From assembly GCA_963836405.1 (NCBI GenBank), contig CAWIJL010000020.1, forward strand, positions 18,704-82,703: DNA of 64,000 nt, read 5' to 3'. The first letter of the stretch is position 1. Each line of letters begins with the position of its first letter. The position numbers and the translations under genes are program-made. This document shows positions 24,738-32,927 of this stretch, in pieces. This DNA comes from CAWIJJ01 sp963836405 (GTDB taxonomy: Bacteria > Acidobacteriota > Terriglobia > Bryobacterales > Bryobacteraceae). Below the pieces are notes generated by a model, which was not told the origin of the DNA, ran no database searches, and worked only from the letters and a program-made list of their open reading frames with translations.

Positions 24738-25554
24738 AGCCCTAATCGCGCTGGTCTTCGGGTTGCTGATCGGCAGCTTTCTGAATGTGTGCATTCATCG
24801 CTGGCCGCGGGGACGATCGGTGGTGAAGCCCCGCTCGCACTGCGTGCGCTGCCGCAAGACCATCGCGTGGTACGACAATATTCCGGTGTTGAGCTGGCTA
24901 CTGCTGGGCGGCAAGTGCCGGCATTGCGGACGGGCGATCTCGGTACGTTACCCGCTGGTGGAACTCGCTACCGGGGCGTTATTTTTTTTCTTTGTGTGGA
25001 CCCTGGGACCGGGGCTGTACGCGCTCAAGATGTGCGTGTTCACGGCGATGCTGCTGGCGCTGATGTTCTCGGATTTCGAGAAGCGGATTTTGCCGGACGA
25101 GTTCACGTTGGGCGGCATGCTGGTGGGGTTCGCCTTCGCCCTGTTTGTACCGCCGCCCGACATAACGGGCCAGGCGCTGCTGTGGATGTTCGGCCTGGAT
25201 CTGGCGGACGGGCGGATCCGCTGGCTGGCGGAGGCGGCGATAGGCGGATTGCTGCCGGCATTTTTCCTGTGGGGGGGCGGGTGGCTGTATGAGAAATTCC
25301 GGCACCGGGAGGGGTTGGGACTCGGCGACGTCAAACTGATCGCCATGGTGGGAAGCTTTCTGGGCCTGCGCGGGGCGATGATGACGCTGGTGATCGGGTC
25401 GCTGGCCGGATCGATTCTGGGGTACGGATACATTCGCGCGACCCGACGGGACCCGGCTACCTACCAGTTGCCTTTCGGCACTTTCCTGGGAGCGGCGGCA
25501 CTGGCGGCCGCGCTGGCCGGCCAACGAATCCTCGGCTGGTACGCGGGAATATAA
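24730..25554 (+). CDS. pilD: Prepilin peptidase / N-methyltransferase
   Basis: 274 residues from GTG 24730, which overlaps the previous gene by 8 bp. The N-terminal methyltransferase part has LLIGSFLNVCIHRWPRG and the two CxxC pairs C38/C41 and C63/C66. The aspartic peptidase active sites are SDFEKRILPDEF and GLGDVKLIAMVGSFLGLRG. It cuts and N-methylates type IV pilin-like or type II secretion pseudopilins. No pilin gene is next to it. Confidence 0.93.
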   Translation: MIEALIALVFGLLIGSFLNVCIHRWPRGRSVVKPRSHCVRCRKTIAWYDNIPVLSWLLLGGKCRHCGRAISVRYPLVELATGALFFFFVWTLGPGLYALKMCVFTAMLLALMFSDFEKRILPDEFTLGGMLVGFAFALFVPPPDITGQALLWMFGLDLADGRIRWLAEAAIGGLLPAFFLWGGGWLYEKFRHREGLGLGDVKLIAMVGSFLGLRGAMMTLVIGSLAGSILGYGYIRATRRDPATYQLPFGTFLGAAALAAALAGQRILGWYAGI

Positions 25555-25555
25555 T
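25550..25555 (+). promoter_or_regulatory. Candidate -10 box before the PP2C gene
   Basis: A perfect TATAAT just before the prepilin peptidase stop codon, followed by a CGGAGG ribosome site and ATG 25587. No good -35 is seen, so this is tentative. Confidence 0.35.
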
Positions 25556-25586
25556 AGTTCGAACCGTCACGGAGGATCCCGGAAAG

Positions 25587-27242
25587 ATGCCGCGCGAGTT
25601 GCTGGTTCAATGTCCCGACGGACAGATGAGAACGGTGCCGCTTGCAGGTGAGCGGCTATCGGTAGGCCGCTCCAGCGCCGCCGAATTGTGCTTTCCCGAG
25701 GACGCGGGACTTTCCCGCCAGCACTTCGTGTTCGAATCGGACGGCGACGAGTGGACGGTGCACGACCTGGGAAGTAAGAACGGCACCTTCGTCAACAACA
25801 TTCCCCTGAAGGCGCGGCTGACGCTGAAGCCTGGCGACCGGATCACGGCGGGCCACCTGGTAGTGGTTTACGCCCCGACGTCTCAAAATGCCGAAGACGG
25901 CGTGGTGGTATTCGAGGGCGGTCCGTCCTCACCCTCCACTTCTACCGTGGTGACGAGCCTGGAGGGAGCGCTTTCCAACCAGACGATGGCCTTCGAGCGG
26001 GCCGGTGCGAAAACCAGCGCTCCGATGCAGGCGCTGATCCGCGCCGGGCAGGAACTCTCCGAGAACCGGCCGCTGGACGACCTGTTCTCCACGATTCTCG
26101 GCCTGGCCATCGAAGCGGTCAACGCGCAGCGGGCAGTGCTGTTGCTTCAGGAAGGCGACGCGCTGGTACCCAAGGCGCATAAAGGCGAAGGGTTCCGGAT
26201 CAGCACGGCGGTGCGCGACAAGGTGATGAAGGAACGCTGCTCGGTTCTGGTGCGGGATGCGCAGGTGGATAGCGAGTTCAAGGGCAGCAAGACGATCGTG
26301 GAGCAGCGGGTGCACAGCATGATGGCCGCGCCGCTTCAGACCAAGGACCGCATCATCGGGCTGATCTATGTGGATTCGCCGTTCGTGCTGCGCGAATTCC
26401 AGAAAGACGACCTGGACCTGCTCACCGTGATGGCGAACGTGGCGGCGATCCGCATCGAAAACGCGCGTCTGGCTGAGGTCGAAGCGGCCGAGCGCATTAT
26501 GAAGCGCGATCTCTCGCAGGCAGCGGAAATTCAGCAGGGCATGCTGCCGGTGCAGGCGCCTCACGTGCGCGGCGCCGACCTGGCGGGGTACAACGCGGCC
26601 TGCCGCACGGTAGGCGGCGATTATTACGGTTTCTTCCAGTACAGCGACGAGCGCGTGGCACTGGCGCTCGGCGATGTTTCGGGAAAGGGGATGCCGGCGT
26701 CGCTGCTGATGATGGCGCTGCACGCGCGCGTGCAGGTGCTGGCGGAGGATCCGGGGGACCTGGGCGAGTTCATGATGCGGCTGAACAAAGCCACCTGCGC
26801 CAACTGTCCGAGCAACCGGTTCATTACCTTTTTCTTTTGCGTGCTGGATGCGGCGTCGGGTGAGCTCAAATTCGCAAACGCGGGACATAATCCGCCGATT
26901 GTGCTGCGCGCGTCGGGCGAGGCGGAGATGCTGGAAGGCGGCGGCCCGGTGCTGGGCATTCTGGCAATCGCGCCGTACAGCCAGGCGGCGGCACGGCTCG
27001 AGCCGGGCGATATGCTGGTGTTGTACAGCGACGGCGTGACCGAGGCGACCAACTCCGAGTACGAAGAATACGGCGAGGAGCGGTTCATCGAAGTGCTGCG
27101 ACAGAACCGCGACCAGCCCGCCGAGGAGATCGTGGCGGCGGTGACCCGGTCGCTCGCCGAGTTTACGGGGAGCGCGCCGCAGGCGGACGATATCACACTG
27201 GTGGTAGCCAGGCGGCTGGCGCACGGCGTCCAGTTGCAGTAA
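25587..27242 (+). CDS. FHA-GAF-PP2C (SpoIIE-type) protein phosphatase
   Basis: 551 residues. Residues ~1-95 are an FHA domain (GERLSVGRSSAAELCFPED, LSRQHF, DLGSKNGTFVNN) that binds phosphothreonine. Residues ~140-300 are a GAF sensor domain (FSTILGLAIEAVNAQRAVLL, GLIYVDSPFVLREF). Residues ~320-550 are a SpoIIE/PP2C phosphatase (AAEIQQGMLPVQ, VGGDYYGFFQ, LGDVSGKGMPASLLMMALHA, ANAGHNPPIVL, LYSDGVTEATN). It likely dephosphorylates an anti-anti-sigma factor or a Ser/Thr-kinase target in response to a small ligand. No cognate kinase is adjacent. Confidence 0.93.
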   Translation: MPRELLVQCPDGQMRTVPLAGERLSVGRSSAAELCFPEDAGLSRQHFVFESDGDEWTVHDLGSKNGTFVNNIPLKARLTLKPGDRITAGHLVVVYAPTSQNAEDGVVVFEGGPSSPSTSTVVTSLEGALSNQTMAFERAGAKTSAPMQALIRAGQELSENRPLDDLFSTILGLAIEAVNAQRAVLLLQEGDALVPKAHKGEGFRISTAVRDKVMKERCSVLVRDAQVDSEFKGSKTIVEQRVHSMMAAPLQTKDRIIGLIYVDSPFVLREFQKDDLDLLTVMANVAAIRIENARLAEVEAAERIMKRDLSQAAEIQQGMLPVQAPHVRGADLAGYNAACRTVGGDYYGFFQYSDERVALALGDVSGKGMPASLLMMALHARVQVLAEDPGDLGEFMMRLNKATCANCPSNRFITFFFCVLDAASGELKFANAGHNPPIVLRASGEAEMLEGGGPVLGILAIAPYSQAAARLEPGDMLVLYSDGVTEATNSEYEEYGEERFIEVLRQNRDQPAEEIVAAVTRSLAEFTGSAPQADDITLVVARRLAHGVQLQ

Positions 27243-27266
27243 CTTGCAATCAGAAGGAGAACCGGT

Positions 27267-28733
27267 ATGGGGAGCCGTTGGGCTTTGGGGGCAGTGCTCC
27301 TGATATGCGCGCCGGGGTTCGCCTGGCAGTTTCCGGGACAGTATCCGCCGGGCGGGCAGTATCCCCCCGGAGGGCAATATCCACCGGGGCAGTATCCACC
27401 GGGGCAATATCCACCGGGGCAATATCCGCCGGGCGGGCAATATCCGCCGGGACAATATCCCGGCCAGTATCCGCCGAACACTTATCCGACGCGGCTGCCG
27501 GGAGGCGTGCCGGTGAACCTGCCGGTACCGGACATCCGGCTGCCGAAGAAGAATCCAAAAGAAAAAGCGGAAGACGCGAAAATCACGGTAGCGGCCGTGG
27601 ACGGAGTGCTGCGGCGTTTGCGGGAGAAGGACCTGGTGCTGCAGGTGGGCGGCAAAACGCTGCTGCAATTCCGGCTGCTGGTCAAGACGCAGTTCCGCGA
27701 TAAGGAAGGCGAGCCGGTACGCGATTCGCTGCTGCATCCCGGCGACCAGCTTTCGGTGCAGGTGAGTCCGGACGATGAAGAGACGGCGCTGCGCGTCATC
27801 CTGACGCGAACGGGCAGCGAGAGCGACCGGGCGTCGGCCGAGTTGCCTTTCGACGATGAGACGGTGCGGGCGCCGCGAGCCGGCGACCTGGGAAAGCCCA
27901 AGAGCGTTGCCAGGGAAGGCTCGGGCGCGCCGGTGGAATTCGAACCGGATAACGGCTCCAGGCCGGCGGACAAGGCGAACGATCCGGAAGTGGAGAAGCT
28001 GCCCTCGGAGGCGGAGCGCAAGCCGCTGCCGCTGGTGGGCGACGAGCAGACGATTCGCGATGCCCGGGATGCCGCGGAGAATTTCACGTCCACCTTGCCC
28101 AGCTACATCGTGGAACAGGTGACGAGCCGTTATTTCAGCACCACAATTCCGGCACGCTGGGATCCGATCGACGTGGTGACGGCCGATCTGGCATACGTGG
28201 ACGGCAAGGAAGACTACCGCAACCTGAAGATCAACGGAAGCCCTACCAGTCAGCCGCCGGAGCGCAGCGGCACGTGGTCGACCGGCGAGTTCTCGACCAC
28301 GCTGGAGGACCTGCTCTCACTGGCCACGAATGCGACATTCAAGCGGCGCGGCGAGGATCGCGTGCTGGGGCGACGGGCGGTGGTGTTCGACTATAAGGTG
28401 GACCAGCCGCACTCGCACTGGACGATGGTTTCGCCCGACGACCGGCGCATCCGCCCGGCATACGAGGGCGCGATCTGGATCGACGGCGAGACGCGGCGAG
28501 TGCTTCGGATCGAGCAGCGGACGGACGCGCTGCCGCAGGACTTCCCGTTCCGGAGCATGGAGTCGCTGCTCGAATACGGGTTCGTGACGATCGAAGGCAA
28601 GACGTACCTGCTGCCTTCCCGGGGCGAGAACTCGAGCTGCATGCGGGGCAGCGGCACGTGCACGCGAAACACCATCGAATTCAGGAATTACCGTAAGTTC
28701 ACGGCGGATTCTTCCGTACGCTTCGATAAGTAG
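27267..28733 (+). CDS. Secreted protein with tandem QYPPG repeats
   Basis: 488 residues. After a signal peptide (ALGAVLLICAPGFAWQ) comes a run of about nine QYPPG(G) units at residues ~25-70. A basic linker leads to a domain with VDGVLRRLREKDLVLQVGGK at ~110, then an acidic linker, then a C-terminal domain (FTSTLPSYIVEQVTSRYF, YRNLKINGSP, WSTGEFSTTLEDLLSLATNA) of a kind seen in many acidobacterial secreted proteins. Function unknown. It starts 24 bp after the phosphatase gene. Confidence 0.85.
   Translation: MGSRWALGAVLLICAPGFAWQFPGQYPPGGQYPPGGQYPPGQYPPGQYPPGQYPPGGQYPPGQYPGQYPPNTYPTRLPGGVPVNLPVPDIRLPKKNPKEKAEDAKITVAAVDGVLRRLREKDLVLQVGGKTLLQFRLLVKTQFRDKEGEPVRDSLLHPGDQLSVQVSPDDEETALRVILTRTGSESDRASAELPFDDETVRAPRAGDLGKPKSVAREGSGAPVEFEPDNGSRPADKANDPEVEKLPSEAERKPLPLVGDEQTIRDARDAAENFTSTLPSYIVEQVTSRYFSTTIPARWDPIDVVTADLAYVDGKEDYRNLKINGSPTSQPPERSGTWSTGEFSTTLEDLLSLATNATFKRRGEDRVLGRRAVVFDYKVDQPHSHWTMVSPDDRRIRPAYEGAIWIDGETRRVLRIEQRTDALPQDFPFRSMESLLEYGFVTIEGKTYLLPSRGENSSCMRGSGTCTRNTIEFRNYRKFTADSSVRFDK
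27339..27476 (+). repeat. In-frame tandem repeat coding for QYPPG units
   Basis: Nine units of 12, 15 or 18 bases, mostly CAATATCCACCGGGG or CAGTATCCGCCGGGCGGG. They code for QYPPG, QYPPGG or QYPG. Copy number is likely to vary between strains by slippage. Confidence 0.9.
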
Positions 28734-28763
28734 GGCCGGACTGAACCGGCAGATAATTCTGAG

Positions 28764-29072
28764 ATGGACGGATCAGTGTCCGCCGAAGATACGCGCCCGC
28801 TGCCGGAGCACCTGGCGAAGTCACGCGAAGCGCTCGACCTGGCAGCACGGACATCGCACTCTTTCTTCCTGGCGCCTCCGGAGATCGAGCTGCGGCCTGT
28901 GTCGATTGACTGCGAGAGCCGGCTTCCTTTGTGCCATGCGGCCTGCTGCCGTTTGCGGTTCGCTGTTTCGGTGGACGAAGTGAAGAGGGGGCTGCTCCAA
29001 TGGGATCCCGCGCATCCGTTTGTGAATTTGCAGGATGGGCCGACCGGCGGGTACGTTCACGCTGACTTTTAA
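28764..29072 (+). pseudogene. YkgJ-like cysteine-cluster protein, truncated
   Basis: 102 residues. The N-terminal ~90 residues match the start of a YkgJ/UPF0153 zinc/iron cluster protein: a leader, then DCESRLPLCHAACC at ~50-63 and LRFAVSVDEVKRGLLQWD. The second cysteine set (usually C..Y..RP..CR..C) is missing; the frame runs into GPTGGYVHADF and stops. The junction coincides with the start of an unrelated ORF. It looks like a 3'-truncated gene, though a small functional protein is not excluded. Confidence 0.6.
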
Positions 29073-29406
29073 CGGGCAGACCACGGGACGGTTTTCGTCG
29101 GTGGATGTGCTTCAGGCGGACAAGACGGAAGCAGGCGGAATTGCCGACACGACTATTGCAGAGACTAAGGCAAAAGACGCCCGGGAGCGTGTGAACAAAG
29201 TGGATGCCTTCACAATTAAGCAGGGAGTGACCAGGGACGATGTTCCTGCCATACGAGCCAACACGCCGCTTGTCCTGCACGGCTTCATCGCCACCGATCC
29301 CAACTGGAATCCGGCATCGCTCCCCGTCGCGCAGCGGCTGGCGGTCAGTCTGGAGACCTGGTGCTGCTGGTGCAGGGATTGTAACGGATCGACGCTTAGA
29401 GTTTAG
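29035..29406 (+). other. Unrecognised ORF fused to the YkgJ remnant
   Basis: 123 codons, overlapping the end of the truncated YkgJ frame. The translation starts FTLTFNGQTTGRFSSVDVLQ and later reads VDAFTIKQGVTRDDVP. It has no ribosome site, no signal peptide and a visibly lower G+C than its neighbours in the middle. I do not recognise a domain. It may be a fragment of a larger gene left by a deletion. Confidence 0.3.
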
Positions 29407-29440
29407 GGCGCCGCAAGGCACGCGCTAAGCTGAAAGCGGG

Positions 29441-29947
29441 ATGCTTACCGACCTGGTGCAGATCCGGATTGCGGGCGAGAAGAAGCGCGACGAGAACCTG
29501 CGCTTCCGGCGATGGATGAAGTCTCACGACCACTCGGACCGCATTCTGCGGCGCCTGGCGGAGGAGATTGAAGGGCAGATCGACTGCACGGAGTGCGCCA
29601 ACTGCTGCAAGGTGGCGACGGTGAAACTCTCCGAGCGCGACGTGGACCGGCTGGCGAGGCACCTGCGCCTTTCGCGCGAGCGGTTTCTTACGGGCTACTG
29701 CGCCGAGAGCGAGGAGGAAGGGCTCATTCTCAAGCGCAGCGAGGAGAGCGGGTGCGTCTTCCTGGACGGTAAAGAGTGCACGATCTACGAAGCACGGCCC
29801 GACATCTGCCAGCGGTTCCCGCACGTGGTGCGAGGCGAGGGTTCGATTGCCAGCCGCATGTGGCAGTTCGTGGACCGCGCGTGCTATTGCCCGATCGTCT
29901 ACAACTCGCTCGAGGCGTTTAAGACGCATATGCGATTTCGGAAATAA
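29441..29947 (+). CDS. YkgJ-family cysteine-cluster protein
   Basis: 168 residues. The YkgJ/UPF0153 cluster is complete: CTECANCCKVATVKLSERDV at ~48, SGCVFLDGKECTIYEARPDI near ~105 and a late CYCPIVYNSLE. These cysteines probably bind zinc or an Fe-S cluster. The arrangement CxxCxxCC plus RPxxC is kept. Function of the family is unsettled. It lies 42 bp before the otsAB fusion gene. Confidence 0.88.
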   Translation: MLTDLVQIRIAGEKKRDENLRFRRWMKSHDHSDRILRRLAEEIEGQIDCTECANCCKVATVKLSERDVDRLARHLRLSRERFLTGYCAESEEEGLILKRSEESGCVFLDGKECTIYEARPDICQRFPHVVRGEGSIASRMWQFVDRACYCPIVYNSLEAFKTHMRFRK

Positions 29948-29988
29948 ACGCAGCGAAGTTTCAGGCGGCCAGCCGCTATGATGGCAAC

Positions 29989-32232
29989 ATGGCGGAAAAG
30001 GCGCGCACCGGCGCAGCAGGGGCAGACAGGGGCGAAGGACGGCTTCTGGTTGTTTCCAATCGACTCCCGATGAAAATTCAGAATACGGCGTCGGGGTGGC
30101 GCGCGGAACACAGTTCCGGGGGCCTGGCAACCGCCATGAACCCGATTTTGCAGCGAAGCCGCGGCTTGTGGATCGGATGGCCCGGCAGTTCGGAGGACAT
30201 CGACAATCCGAAACGGCAGCAGATCATCGAGACCTGGGCCACGCGGAACCGGCTGATCGCGGTGGACCTGCCGCCGGCGATGGCGCACGATTTCTACGAG
30301 GGCTACGCCAACCAGACGCTCTGGCCGTTATTTCATTACTTTCCCTCACGACTGGTTTTCGATCCCAAGGGCTGGGCGGCCTACGCGGCGGCCAACGAAC
30401 GTTTCCGCGATGTCACCATCCGCAATTACCGGGAAGGCGACGTCATCTGGATTCACGACTACCAACTGATGTTATTGCCGAAACTTTTGCGCGAGGCGCT
30501 GCCTAATGCGCGCATCGGCTTTTTCCTGCATATTCCCTTCCCCTCGTCCGAAGTGTTCCGCATCGTTCCCGAGCGCGAACAACTGCTCGACGGACTGATG
30601 GGGGCGGACCTTCTGGGATTCCAGACCTATTCGCACATGCAGCACTTCCGCACTTCCCTGCTGCGCGTCAGCGGCCGGGAGAGCAGTATCGACCAGGTGG
30701 ACGTAGGGGGCCGCGTGGTGCGCGTTGCCGCCCTCCCCATCGCGATAGCGCCGGAAGAGTTCACCGGATTGTTGCGCAAGCCGGAGACCATGAAACACAT
30801 CGCCGACCTGGAGCGGCGATACAGCGGAAGGCGGGTTCTGCTGGGGGTGGACCGGCTGGATTACTCGAAGGGCATTCCCAACCGGCTGCGCGCCTATCGC
30901 CGGCTGCTCGAGCGGGCGCCCCACCTGCACGAGAAAGTAGTCCTCATCCAGGTGGCAGTCCCTTCGCGGGAACAGGTCCTCACGTACGAAGCCCTGGGCC
31001 GCGAGGTGAACGAACTGGTGGGGGAAATCAACGGCCAGTTCGCAACCCCGGACTGGACACCGGTGGTTTATATCCGCCGCGGCATCCCCCGATCGCAACT
31101 GGTGGCTTTGTACAACCGGGCCGATGTCGGCTGGGTGACTCCGCTGCGCGACGGCATGAACCTGGTTTCCAAGGAGTATGTGGCCTGCCAGGGGGGCAAG
31201 GACGGCATCCTGCTGCTGAGCGAATTCGCCGGCGCCGCCGAGGAGATGGGCGAGGCTTTCCTGGTGAACCCGCATGACGAGGAGCGGACCGCACAGGTCT
31301 TGCAAAACGCCCTGGAAACCGGCAGCGAGGACCGCCGGGCGCGAATCCGTGCCCTGCGCGAGCGGGTGGAGCGGAACAACGTATTCGTCTGGAGCGAACG
31401 TTTTCTTTCGCTGCTTCGACGCTCCGGCGATGCCGGGGGACCATTTACCGCCGAACAGCCGCCGCCGCTCGACTTGGCGGCGATTACCGAAAGCTACCGC
31501 CGGGCGGAGCGCCGTCTACTCCTGCTCGACTACGATGGCACCCTGGTTCCCTATTCGAGGCGTCCGCAAGACGGGAATCCCCCTCCGGAACTGGCGGCGC
31601 TGCTGGGCGAGTTGAGCGCGAACTCGCGGAATCGCGTCGTGGTGATTTCCGGCCGCCCGCGGTCGGACCTGAGCCGGTGGTTCAGCCATGTGCCGGACCT
31701 GGTGCTGGTGGCTGAGAACGGCGCCATTATGCGTCCTCCCGGCTCGGCCGACTGGCGGCCGATGCGAACGATTTCATCGCGGGACTGGATGGACCGCGTG
31801 CGCCCCGTGCTGGAACACTTCGTGCTCCGCACCCCAGGCAGCTTCATCGAAGAGAAGGAATACTCGCTGGTGTGGCACTACCGGCAGTCTCCGCCGGAAT
31901 TTGGAGAATGGCTGGCGCACGAACTCGTTGCATTGTTGGAGGGCATGCTGGCGGAAACGGAGCTGCGCGCCATACGGGGCCGCAAAATCGTGGAAGTCAA
32001 GCCACTGTGGATTCACCGCGGCACGGCGGCGGAGCGGTTTGCGAGTCCCGAGGGCCCCGGCGCCTTTCTATTTGCCGTGGGCGACGACCGCACGGACGAA
32101 GATACCTTCGAAGCCCTGCCTGAAACCGCGTGGACAGTCCGGGTTGGCTCGGAGCGATCGCGCGCGCGCTTTTTCGTGCCCGACAGCAGCGATGTCGTGG
32201 AGCTGTTAAACCGCTTCGCGCAAGCCGGCTGA
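29989..32232 (+). CDS. otsA-otsB: Trehalose-6-phosphate synthase/phosphatase fusion
   Basis: 747 residues. Residues ~15-490 are OtsA (GT20): VSNRLPMKIQNTASGW, SSGGLATAMNPIL, WIHDYQLMLLPKLLREALP, FFLHIPFPSSEVFR, GVDRLDYSKGIPNRLRAYRR and the donor loop PLRDGMNLVSKEYVACQ. Residues ~505-745 are OtsB, a HAD phosphatase with LLLLDYDGTLVPYSRRP, VVISGRPRSDLSRWF and GDDRTDEDTFEALPE. It joins UDP-glucose and glucose-6-phosphate, then removes the phosphate to give trehalose, a stress protectant. Fused OtsA-OtsB proteins are known in several phyla. Confidence 0.96.
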   Translation: MAEKARTGAAGADRGEGRLLVVSNRLPMKIQNTASGWRAEHSSGGLATAMNPILQRSRGLWIGWPGSSEDIDNPKRQQIIETWATRNRLIAVDLPPAMAHDFYEGYANQTLWPLFHYFPSRLVFDPKGWAAYAAANERFRDVTIRNYREGDVIWIHDYQLMLLPKLLREALPNARIGFFLHIPFPSSEVFRIVPEREQLLDGLMGADLLGFQTYSHMQHFRTSLLRVSGRESSIDQVDVGGRVVRVAALPIAIAPEEFTGLLRKPETMKHIADLERRYSGRRVLLGVDRLDYSKGIPNRLRAYRRLLERAPHLHEKVVLIQVAVPSREQVLTYEALGREVNELVGEINGQFATPDWTPVVYIRRGIPRSQLVALYNRADVGWVTPLRDGMNLVSKEYVACQGGKDGILLLSEFAGAAEEMGEAFLVNPHDEERTAQVLQNALETGSEDRRARIRALRERVERNNVFVWSERFLSLLRRSGDAGGPFTAEQPPPLDLAAITESYRRAERRLLLLDYDGTLVPYSRRPQDGNPPPELAALLGELSANSRNRVVVISGRPRSDLSRWFSHVPDLVLVAENGAIMRPPGSADWRPMRTISSRDWMDRVRPVLEHFVLRTPGSFIEEKEYSLVWHYRQSPPEFGEWLAHELVALLEGMLAETELRAIRGRKIVEVKPLWIHRGTAAERFASPEGPGAFLFAVGDDRTDEDTFEALPETAWTVRVGSERSRARFFVPDSSDVVELLNRFAQAG

Positions 32233-32242
32233 CCGGCCACAC

Positions 32243-32794
32243 TCAGGCCTTTGGCTCACCGCCAGCGGAGGGGCTTTGCGGCTGCTTGAACACGGCGAGT
32301 TTATCCCGGAATGCCGAGCGGATACGAATGAAATCCTCGTGTTCCAGTTGAAGTTCTCGCGAGATTTGGCGGATGGTGTGATTTTCCGTTTCCTCGATGT
32401 TGTCGTCAGCCGCCGCCACCGCGAACAGGCAAGCTAACAGGTCGAGTTTCTGATCGCGGCTCGCCATCTTGTTGAACTCGCGGGTCACCAGGAAGTTCTC
32501 CGTGGCGCCGAACAACAGGTTTTGCGTTTTGGCCATCTGCACGACCAGGATCGCCTGCTCTTCCGGCAATCCGGCGGTTTGGGCCACGATACCCTCCATC
32601 GCGTTGGTTTCCACCTCGCTAATGGAGAGATCGGCCCTGGCCACGCGGCTCAGAATGAAAGCGAACGCGGCAATGTAGCGTGCCTGCTCGGCGGGCAGGC
32701 CATCGAGCGCCGCGACAATTTTTCGAACAGTGGCCGTTTCCGCTCGAGGCGGCGACTGCTCCTCGGGAATTCCAAGGAAGCGGCGAATGGACAT
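32243..32794 (-). CDS. TerB-like protein
   Basis: 183 residues of all-alpha TerB type: YIAAFAFILSRVARADLSIS, AMEGIVAQTAGLPEEQA, LACLFAVAAADDNIEETENH. The paired acidic D..IS..E and DDNIEETE motifs are the metal-binding sites of this family. No signal peptide. Convergent with otsAB with 10 bp between stops. Tellurite-resistance homology does not prove that role; many TerB proteins act in other stress contexts. Confidence 0.85.
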   Translation of the reverse strand: MSIRRFLGIPEEQSPPRAETATVRKIVAALDGLPAEQARYIAAFAFILSRVARADLSISEVETNAMEGIVAQTAGLPEEQAILVVQMAKTQNLLFGATENFLVTREFNKMASRDQKLDLLACLFAVAAADDNIEETENHTIRQISRELQLEHEDFIRIRSAFRDKLAVFKQPQSPSAGGEPKA

Positions 32795-32927
32795 ATTTTC
32801 AGTTTATGCCCGGCGATGCGGGCGAGCAGGGCCGGGCGGGTGGCGAACACTGCGTCGGTGTGTTGTACTACTGACTGGAACAGCCGTTGTGCCCGACGGG
32901 GCATACGTGTAGAGAAAGGTGCAATTG

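Noticed and set aside
27339..27476. Possible CRISPR-like array
   Set aside because: Units are contiguous, in frame and coding, with no spacers and no cas genes.
26624..27481. Minus-strand ORF with GGYCPPGGYC repeats
   Set aside because: It is the antisense shadow of the QYPPG repeat and the PP2C gene; the plus-strand reading has family motifs.
32680..32912. Short plus-strand ORFs between the TerB-like and esterase genes
   Set aside because: They overlap the TerB-like gene's 5' end and have no ribosome site or sensible composition.
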